This document shows, one piece after another, positions 16,457-21,687 of a DNA stretch of 21,687 nucleotides. This DNA is from an uncultured Bacilli bacterium. GTDB lineage: Bacteria > Bacillota_I > Bacilli_A > RF39 > UBA660. The stretch is from the NCBI GenBank assembly GCA_910586195.1, contig CAJUHO010000018.1, positions 1 to 21,687 on the forward strand, read 5' to 3'. Each line of letters begins with the position of its first letter. The stretch's first letter is position 1. The notes beneath the pieces were generated by a model, which saw nothing but the letters and a program-made list of their open reading frames with translations, had not been told where the DNA came from and searched no databases. The translations under genes and the position numbers were made by a program.

Positions 16457-16472
16457 ATAGAACCTTTACTAT

Positions 16473-17117
16473 CTAATCATTACTACTATTGCCTAAAATT
16501 TGTAATAGACGTATAAATAGATTAATAAAGTCTAAGTATAATTGAAATGCTCCATAAATGGCACCTTTTTCTTCACCAAGTTCATCAAATAATGCTGGAA
16601 GAATTTTCATATCATAGGCAATATAACCTATAAATATAATAATACCAACAATACATATTGCAAAGTCAAATCCAGCACTACCTAAAAACAGGTTTACAAT
16701 ACCTGCTAAAATAATAGCAAGTAATCCCATAAACAAAAATGAGCTTAACTTATGAAGTGGTAACTTTGTTATCATTCCAAAAAATGCAAATACTCCAAAT
16801 ACTGCCGCTGTAATTCCAAATATCATCATGAGTGATGTCAACTCAAAAGTAAGAAAAATTGTCGAGAACGTAACACCAGTTACTAGCGAATATAACAGAT
16901 AGCAAAATACTGCTGTATTTTTACTCATCTTTCTAATTCTAAAACCAAAAAATAGTGCAACGGCAAGTTCTACCACGATTGCGATAATATATCCAGAACC
17001 ACCCATGATATTAATAACAGCATCTGGATATAGTGATAAAACATATCCACTTCCAAAAGTTATTAATAGCCCTGCAAATAACCAAGTAAACACTTTAGTG
17101 TACAATTTATTTTCCAT
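16473..17117 (-). CDS. BAX inhibitor-1 / YccA family membrane protein
   Basis: 214 residues with seven hydrophobic membrane segments. It starts with the short charged MENKLYTKVFTWLFAGLL seen in the family and carries TGVTFSTIF in the middle and IGYIAYDMKILPAL near the end. The last segment, with DFINLFIRLLQILG, is the typical C-terminal signature of Bax1-I proteins. Bacterial members such as BsYetJ are pH-sensitive calcium-leak channels, while YccA interacts with the FtsH protease. Which role applies here cannot be said. The Asp of YDMK and the later Asp of YLDF lie where family members hold their pH-sensing pair. It has its own promoter and terminator and so forms a single-gene unit. Confidence 0.93.
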   Translation of the reverse strand: MENKLYTKVFTWLFAGLLITFGSGYVLSLYPDAVINIMGGSGYIIAIVVELAVALFFGFRIRKMSKNTAVFCYLLYSLVTGVTFSTIFLTFELTSLMMIFGITAAVFGVFAFFGMITKLPLHKLSSFLFMGLLAIILAGIVNLFLGSAGFDFAICIVGIIIFIGYIAYDMKILPALFDELGEEKGAIYGAFQLYLDFINLFIRLLQILGNSSND

Positions 17118-17134
17118 TTTTTCACCTCACTTAT

Positions 17135-17163
17135 ATTATAGACTATTTTATTTAATTCCACAA
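17135..17163 (-). promoter_or_regulatory. promoter of the BAX-inhibitor-family gene
   Basis: On the minus strand TTGTGG (17158-17163), 17 bases, then TATAAT (17135-17140). The -35 overlaps the last codons of the nucleotidyltransferase gene. RBS GAGGTG follows, four bases before the ATG at 17117. The -10 is perfect and the -35 weak. Confidence 0.6.
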
Positions 17164-18072
17164 ATCTTTCTTATATTCTTCTTTTTTTATTAATTCATTT
17201 AACTTTTTCTTTACATTATCTAAATCTTTAGGATAAGTAATGCCAAACCAACACGACTCAGTTTTTAATACACGGATTTTGGCATATCCTGTTTTAATCG
17301 CTGAGTGTAAAACACTAGGAAGAAGAAATTCACAGGTCTCTATGTCATGATGATTCTGTTCTAAAAATATAGCAAATTCTTTTTTTAAATAGTCAAAAAT
17401 AGAAGGTGTTAACAAAAATACATTCATAGAAACAATAGTATCATCTCCTATAGCAAATGGTGATAGGCCAACTACTGGACTAGCAATAATTTTGCTATCA
17501 ACGTTTTCAAGAGTCGACTCCACAATTTCTTGAAGATAGTCATCCTTTACCTTACAAACTCCCCTTTTAACATCACCATTTTCCGTCAATGTATTTTTGG
17601 CAAAATATCCAACCATTCCATAGTGATTTTTATCAGTCATATTGAATAAAAAGTTACTAGCTTTTACAAAAGTATCCTTCCCATAATAATCATCAGCGTT
17701 AATAACAGCAAAGGGCTCTTTTACCTTTTCTCGACAACAAAGAATAGCATGTGCTGTACCAAGAGGCTTTATTCTGGTAGATGGAATTTCCCACTTTTCA
17801 GAAAGCGTATTCATTGTTTGAAAACAATACTCCACTTGTATACGAGATTCTATTCGTCTTCCGATGGTATCTCTAAATAATTCATAGTTTTCTTTTTTTA
17901 TAATAAAGACCACTTTTGTAAAACCCGCCTGTATAGCATCATAAATAGAATAATCTATTATGAATTCTCCGCAAGGACCAATGCTTTCCACTTGCTTTAA
18001 TCCACCAAATCTACTTCCCATACCAGCAGCCATAATTACTAAAGTTATATTCTTTTTAAGATTATCTATCAA
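17152..18072 (-). CDS. sugar-nucleotidyltransferase-family protein
   Basis: 306 residues with the nucleotidyltransferase Rossmann fold. The signature MAAGMGSRFGGLKQ (14-27) is the nucleotide-binding loop. PLGTAHAIL (103-111) and the metal-binding NADDYYG (125-131) follow. It should couple NTP to a sugar phosphate or similar phosphate, releasing pyrophosphate. The length and GGLKQ form resemble a widespread, poorly characterised Firmicutes subfamily rather than RmlA or GalU. The start is TTG at 18072 behind an excellent RBS (AGGAGG, seven bases away). The next Met lies inside the nucleotide-binding loop and cannot be the start. It follows pcrA by 11 bases and is probably co-transcribed. It could supply an activated precursor for the nearby polysaccharide locus, but that is conjecture. 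Confidence 0.88.
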   Translation of the reverse strand: MIDNLKKNITLVIMAAGMGSRFGGLKQVESIGPCGEFIIDYSIYDAIQAGFTKVVFIIKKENYELFRDTIGRRIESRIQVEYCFQTMNTLSEKWEIPSTRIKPLGTAHAILCCREKVKEPFAVINADDYYGKDTFVKASNFLFNMTDKNHYGMVGYFAKNTLTENGDVKRGVCKVKDDYLQEIVESTLENVDSKIIASPVVGLSPFAIGDDTIVSMNVFLLTPSIFDYLKKEFAIFLEQNHHDIETCEFLLPSVLHSAIKTGYAKIRVLKTESCWFGITYPKDLDNVKKKLNELIKKEEYKKDLWN

Positions 18073-18083
18073 ATTATTTCCTC

Positions 18084-20180
18084 CTATACTTTAGATAACT
18101 TTTTATGATTTTTCATAAGTTTTCGAATACCATAAGGATGCTTAAACGCAACACTCACCAAAGTATTAGTAACTTCTACTACCTTTCCAGTACCAAAGCT
18201 CTCATGATAAACATAATCTCCTACTTGATAGTCCACATTCTCTTCTCTAAACATATCTCCTATCACAATAGGCTCTTCCTTTTCTTTTTTCTCTTCTATT
18301 GTATTACTATCAATCAAACTAGCATCAATTTCCCCAATAAATCTACTAGGAGGATTCGTCTGCTCTTTACCAAATAGGACACGTCTTCTAGCATTTAGAA
18401 TATATAAATCTTTCTTGGCTCTCGTAATCGCCACATAACAAAGACGCCTTTCCTCTTCTAGTTCCCCTGACTCCATTAATGAATTCATATGAGGAAATAG
18501 CCCTTCTTCCATGCCGAGAATGAAAACATAATCATATTCTAACCCCTTTACAGAATGAAACGTCATTAAGTTTATTTTTCCATCACCATTATCATATTCA
18601 TCTTTATCACTAACAAGACTTACTTCAAATAAAAAATCTTCTAAAGAGATTTCTCCTTCTCTTGCTTCAAATGCCATTGTAATTGATTTAAATTCCTCTA
18701 AGTTTTCTAAACGAATATCTGCTTCTAACGATTTTTCGCTTTCTAATTCTTCTTTTAAACCACTACCATCTAAAACTTTTCCCACTAATTCTGTTAATGA
18801 TATTTCTTCTTTAAAGGCAATTAGTTTTTCAATAACTTCTTTAAATTTTTTTTCTTTCCCATCCGTAATAGCCTCAAATAAACTAATATTTTCTCTATCC
18901 GCTTTTCTTGTTAAATTTTCAATAGTTTTAAGTCCAATTCCTCTTTTAGGAGTATTAATTACACGTAGTAGGCTCACATTATCTTTAGGATTATGAATTA
19001 ATTTTAAATAGGCAAGTAAATCTTTAATTTCACGTCTGGCATAGAAACTAAATCCTCCTACAATATGATATGGAATATTATCTTTTAAAAGTTCTTCTTC
19101 TATAGTTCTTGATTGAGCATTCGTTCTATATAAAACTGCCATATTTTCAAAAAGTATCCCTTGTTCCTTTAATTTTTTTATCATATGACAAACATAGTGA
19201 GCTTCATCTCTACCATCATATGCTCGGTAATACTTAATATTTTCTCCACTCTCATTTTCAGTCCATAGATTTTTTTCTTTTCGTTGTTTATTATTTTTAA
19301 TAACACAGTTAGCAGCATCCAATATTTTTTTAGTAGAACGATAATTCTGCTCTAACATAATTACTTTTGCATTTTGATAATCCTTTTCAAAGTTTAAAAT
19401 TTTCTGATAATTAGCACCTCGCCACGAAAATATTGCTTGGGAATCATCTCCTACTACACAAATATTTTTATACTTAGCACTCATCATTTTACTTAAAATG
19501 TATTGGGGTTCATTGGTATCCTGATACTCATCAATTAAAACATACTGAAATCTTTCCTGATACTTTTGTAAAATTGAGGGGTGGTTTGTAAACAATTCAA
19601 TCGGTAAATTTAATAAATCATCAAAATCCATAGCATTACTATTTTTTAACTTTTTTTGATATTTGAGATAGACTTGTAAAACTTGTTTTTCATATTCACT
19701 AACGGCATATCTCTCATATCTTTCTGGACTCATCATTTCATTTTTACAACTACTAATTTTTGACTTTATGGCTTTAGGATTATAAACTTTTGGATCTAAG
19801 TTCATATCCTTCATAATTTTTTTTATAATTGTTAGAGAATCGTCACTATCCATAATAGAAAAATTAGCATCATACCCTAGTGCTGTCGCATTTTCTCTAA
19901 TTAGTTTTAACCCGAAAGAATGGAATGTTGATATTTGAATATTTCGAGCAACAGAACCTATCAAATTATGAATTCTCTCCTTCATCTCCATCGCTGCTTT
20001 ATTAGTAAAAGTGATTGCTAATATTTGATATGGACTTACTTTTTTTTCTTCTATTAAATAAGCAATTTTTGTCGTCAATACCTTCGTTTTTCCACTACCT
20101 GCTCCTGCTAAGATAAGAAGGGGACCGTCATTATATAAAACTGCCTCTTTTTGCTTATCATTTAAATTATCTATATTCAT
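18084..20180 (-). CDS. pcrA: ATP-dependent DNA helicase PcrA/UvrD (SF1)
   Basis: 698 residues with the ordered SF1A helicase motifs. Q-motif LNDKQKEAV, Walker A AGAGSGKT (25-32), TFTNKAAMEM, Walker B DEYQDTN, GDDSQAIFSWRGA and EQNYRST are visible. YRTNAQSR, MTFHSVKGLEYDYVF and EERRLCYVAITRAK follow. The C-terminal ~50 residues (VGDYVYHESFGTGKVVEV) are the Tudor-like domain through which PcrA contacts RNA polymerase. It unwinds DNA 3' to 5' in repair, replication restart and removal of stalled complexes. Length is slightly shorter than the ~720-740 usual. The ATG at 20180 follows a TATAAT element and heads a two-gene unit with the nucleotidyltransferase. Usually ligA follows pcrA directly in Firmicutes; here two genes are inserted between them. 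Confidence 0.96.
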   Translation of the reverse strand: MNIDNLNDKQKEAVLYNDGPLLILAGAGSGKTKVLTTKIAYLIEEKKVSPYQILAITFTNKAAMEMKERIHNLIGSVARNIQISTFHSFGLKLIRENATALGYDANFSIMDSDDSLTIIKKIMKDMNLDPKVYNPKAIKSKISSCKNEMMSPERYERYAVSEYEKQVLQVYLKYQKKLKNSNAMDFDDLLNLPIELFTNHPSILQKYQERFQYVLIDEYQDTNEPQYILSKMMSAKYKNICVVGDDSQAIFSWRGANYQKILNFEKDYQNAKVIMLEQNYRSTKKILDAANCVIKNNKQRKEKNLWTENESGENIKYYRAYDGRDEAHYVCHMIKKLKEQGILFENMAVLYRTNAQSRTIEEELLKDNIPYHIVGGFSFYARREIKDLLAYLKLIHNPKDNVSLLRVINTPKRGIGLKTIENLTRKADRENISLFEAITDGKEKKFKEVIEKLIAFKEEISLTELVGKVLDGSGLKEELESEKSLEADIRLENLEEFKSITMAFEAREGEISLEDFLFEVSLVSDKDEYDNGDGKINLMTFHSVKGLEYDYVFILGMEEGLFPHMNSLMESGELEEERRLCYVAITRAKKDLYILNARRRVLFGKEQTNPPSRFIGEIDASLIDSNTIEEKKEKEEPIVIGDMFREENVDYQVGDYVYHESFGTGKVVEVTNTLVSVAFKHPYGIRKLMKNHKKLSKV

Positions 20181-20202
20181 ACTCTACCTACTTCCTATAT
20201 TC

Positions 20203-20211
20203 ATTATAACA
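20203..20211 (-). promoter_or_regulatory. extended -10 promoter of pcrA
   Basis: On the minus strand TG-T-TATAAT (TATAAT at 20203-20208) lies 22 bases before the pcrA ATG. No good TTGACA is found 16-18 bases upstream, where the terminator of the previous gene ends, so it would rely on the extended -10. Confidence 0.55.
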
Positions 20212-20218
20212 ATATCTA

Positions 20219-20247
20219 ATAAGAAAGGAAATCATTTTCTGATTTCC
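20219..20247 (-). terminator. terminator of the right-edge surface-protein gene
   Basis: On the minus strand GGAAATCA-GAAAA-TGATTTCC is a perfect 8-bp hairpin followed by TTTCTTATT. It begins 22 bases after the TAG stop at 20270 and separates that gene from pcrA. Confidence 0.75.
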
Positions 20248-20269
20248 ATAGCTCATTTTATATTTCAAA

Positions 20270-20390
20270 CTAATTTATACTTAAGACGAGATGAAAGGAG
20301 GCATCTAGGTTTGCATTACCATAACTACCATTAAAAAAGAAAATTCCAGCAAAATCACTAAAAGTATAATGACCACCCCTTACAAACCAT
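20270..20390 (-). other. candidate variable region (DGR-target-like C-terminus)
   Basis: The last 39 residues have the form WFVRGG-x7-AGIF-x12-SF-x2-VL, matching the C-terminal pattern of C-type-lectin proteins diversified by retroelements (RGG...AG.F......FR..L). After RGG come seven successive NNT codons (20371-20351: H Y T F S D F). Of the 21 codons from 20371 to 20309, 17 end in T and two in C. That is the look left when AAT/AAC template codons are mutated at A only. T-ending codons are common in this A+T-rich genome, so the signal is suggestive only. No template repeat or reverse transcriptase is in the window. The usual FR near the end reads FH here. Confidence 0.45.
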
Positions 20391-21687
20391 GGATACCTAT
20401 CCGTTACCAATGTTTGATAATCATTATACCAGCCTGCTGTCTCATTTAATGCTTGACTAATGCATACTTTTCCTTTACACGCTGTTAGTGGATCACTACT
20501 TTCATAAAAATCAAAGTATTTATCTTCTAGAAAGTTCTTTCCTGTAAATATTGTTCCATCTTGAAGAAGGCCTGTATAGCCTGAGTTCATTGCTATACTT
20601 GCCCCTGAATATTTATTTCCACTTGGAGCATAATTTCCCATTGTATACTCCCAACTTCCTCCACTCATATCGTAGATTCCATATATCGTTCCTGTTGTTG
20701 AGGCTCCTATTCCTTCTGGACTTACGTTATACGTATAGTGACACCCATAATCTTTATTTCCATTACTAGGAGACCCATAACTACAACCTGTTATAAACTC
20801 ATTTGACTTATTCTGATATATCTCTTTATTCGCTCCACTATAGTTCTTATTTCCCAGTTTTCCATACTTACTCTGACTTAAATATGCCACTAACGCCCAT
20901 TCACTATTCTTCATGGCATGAGAATCTAACTTGTTCGTACTAAATCCATAACGATTTCCACTCTTTGTTACATTTCTTCCGACCTCGGCAATATTCGCTA
21001 CTTGTATTCCTCTCCAACTCGTAACATTCGGCTTTATCAGCGCATCTAGGTTTGTGACATTTCCTCCTCCATTTGTAGCGGTAGGACTTGAACTACTTGT
21101 CTCAAACTTTCCTACCCAGATTCCTGAAAGCTCCTCATTTCCAAGTGTAAATGCATCTGGCGTTCTCCAATTGTTCACACCCTCTACTACTTTATACTGC
21201 CCACTTCCTGTCTCTTTTGCTGATTTTGGCATAAATCTAATATCTATCTCTCCTGGTAAGGCTTGGGTTGGCACACTACTTAGGTATTCTCCCTTCTTTC
21301 CATAATAGTTAGTCCCATCTTCACTTCCTATTGTATAAGAATACCTCGGTATCCATACCCACATCGTTTCGATATCATTCATTGGAATTGCTGTTCCACT
21401 TGCTGCACTTTGATATTTACTTCTACTGCCACTTGTCACAGTTACTGCATTGGCCCACTTTCCAGCATCATAATCGTACCAGTCTTTTTCTCTCGCTTTC
21501 TCCCATGTACTTGTTGTCTCATTATAAACTACTCTTATCATATTTTCATCTAGTATTGGTTCTAATATTTCTATTCTCCTTTTATCACTGGGAAATGTTA
21601 ACTTCTTATTATATAGTCCTCCATTGCTTCCGAATGTTACTTCTTGGTCCCTATTTGTAGTATTTGTAATTGTTAGCCTATAAATCC
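20270..21687 (-). CDS. surface-type protein with FGE/C-type-lectin-like C-terminal domain (5' end cut by window)
   Basis: 471 residues are visible and the frame is still open at the right edge. The Met at 21541 is internal: 48 further in-frame codons precede it, ending in ILEPILDEN. The visible part has ETMWVWIPRYSYTI, SGIWVGKFE and YDMSGGSWEYTMGNY, which recalls the GNVWEW block of formylglycine-generating-enzyme/C-type-lectin folds. It ends in PWFVRGGHYTF..FAGIFFFNG and SFHLVLS. The catalytic Cys of true FGE enzymes after RGG is absent, so a binding rather than an enzymatic role is likely. Paired Cys occur in ITGCSYG/YGCHY and ACKGKVC. It is rich in Gly, Ser, Asn and Tyr, like exported proteins. 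The missing N-terminus probably holds an export signal or other repeats. I know similar proteins from uncultured gut Firmicutes but cannot name a function. Confidence 0.8.
   Translation of the reverse strand, partial: IYRLTITNTTNRDQEVTFGSNGGLYNKKLTFPSDKRRIEILEPILDENMIRVVYNETTSTWEKAREKDWYDYDAGKWANAVTVTSGSRSKYQSAASGTAIPMNDIETMWVWIPRYSYTIGSEDGTNYYGKKGEYLSSVPTQALPGEIDIRFMPKSAKETGSGQYKVVEGVNNWRTPDAFTLGNEELSGIWVGKFETSSSSPTATNGGGNVTNLDALIKPNVTSWRGIQVANIAEVGRNVTKSGNRYGFSTNKLDSHAMKNSEWALVAYLSQSKYGKLGNKNYSGANKEIYQNKSNEFITGCSYGSPSNGNKDYGCHYTYNVSPEGIGASTTGTIYGIYDMSGGSWEYTMGNYAPSGNKYSGASIAMNSGYTGLLQDGTIFTGKNFLEDKYFDFYESSDPLTACKGKVCISQALNETAGWYNDYQTLVTDRYPWFVRGGHYTFSDFAGIFFFNGSYGNANLDASFHLVLSIN

Noticed and set aside
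150..18072. Phosphotransferase plus nucleotidyltransferase as a LicA/LicC phosphorylcholine or AmgK/MurU recycling pair
   Set aside because: The genes are 16 kb apart, no transporter or transferase partner is present, and the nucleotidyltransferase is longer than LicC. Too weak to claim.
18105..18377. Plus-strand open frame of 90 codons
   Set aside because: Lies wholly within pcrA, whose C-terminal Tudor-like domain is clearly coded on the other strand.
20270..21541. Treating the Met at 21541 as the start of the surface protein
   Set aside because: The frame continues open for 48 codons to the window edge with matching composition, and no RBS precedes that ATG. The gene is cut by the window.
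21331..21660. Plus-strand open frame of 109 codons, with smaller ones at 20551 and 21054
   Set aside because: Shadows of the minus-strand surface protein. Low-complexity Leu/Tyr/Phe translations, no recognisable domain and no RBS.
20270..21687. Active formylglycine-generating enzyme
   Set aside because: Only the fold-like blocks are present. The catalytic cysteine following the RGG segment is missing.

Overview
The window is a strongly A+T-rich bacterial chromosome segment in which all 18 protein-coding genes lie on the minus strand and are read right to left. The gene content points to a low-GC Gram-positive (Bacillota) organism: a YveK/CpsD/CpsB capsule regulatory trio, LytR-CpsA-Psr protein, EpsD/EpsF-like glycosyltransferases, PcrA and NAD-dependent LigA. 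The surface protein at the right edge resembles proteins I associate with uncultured gut Firmicutes, but genus cannot be fixed from the sequence. The standard genetic code fits: Trp is TGG in the long genes, and stops are TAA (11), TAG (6) and TGA (1). Intergenic gaps are short, and two stop codons lie inside terminator stems.

Right end (about 14.1-21.7 kb): a 5'-truncated surface-type protein with a formylglycine-enzyme/C-type-lectin-like C-terminus (20270 to beyond the edge) ends at a clear terminator. Then come pcrA and a sugar-nucleotidyltransferase-like gene read from a TTG start. A BAX-inhibitor-1 family membrane protein has its own promoter and terminator. A 297-bp gap follows, then ligA with its terminator.

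Centre and left (about 1.84-14.1 kb): one polysaccharide export and assembly operon. It starts at a consensus promoter (TTGACA-17-TATAAT, about 14096-14124) and ends at a hairpin overlapping the last stop codon (1840-1863). Gene order is Wzz/YveK adaptor, CpsD-type tyrosine kinase with a large Gln/Pro/Val repeat extension, CpsB phosphatase, initiating phosphoglycosyl transferase, EpsD-like GT4, CDP-glycerol glycerophosphotransferase family enzyme, EpsF-like GT4, Wzy polymerase, second EpsF-like GT4, Wzx flippase and LytR-CpsA-Psr ligase. This is a full Wzx/Wzy pathway: the sugar is loaded on undecaprenyl phosphate, extended by three GT4 enzymes, possibly decorated with glycerol phosphate, flipped, polymerised and attached to the wall. 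The kinase/phosphatase pair would control chain production. No sugar-nucleotide synthesis genes are present.

Left end: a membrane-anchored OB-fold-like protein with its own promoter, then an APH/choline-kinase-fold phosphotransferase with its own promoter and terminator.

The most interesting signals are: (1) the C-terminus of the right-edge protein, which looks like the variable region of a diversity-generating retroelement (DGR) target; (2) the nested 29/58-residue repeat extension on the tyrosine kinase; (3) a repeated promoter-leader module and TTGACA/TGTCAA sites around the capsule promoter. No RNA genes, CRISPR arrays, insertion sequences or reverse transcriptase were found.
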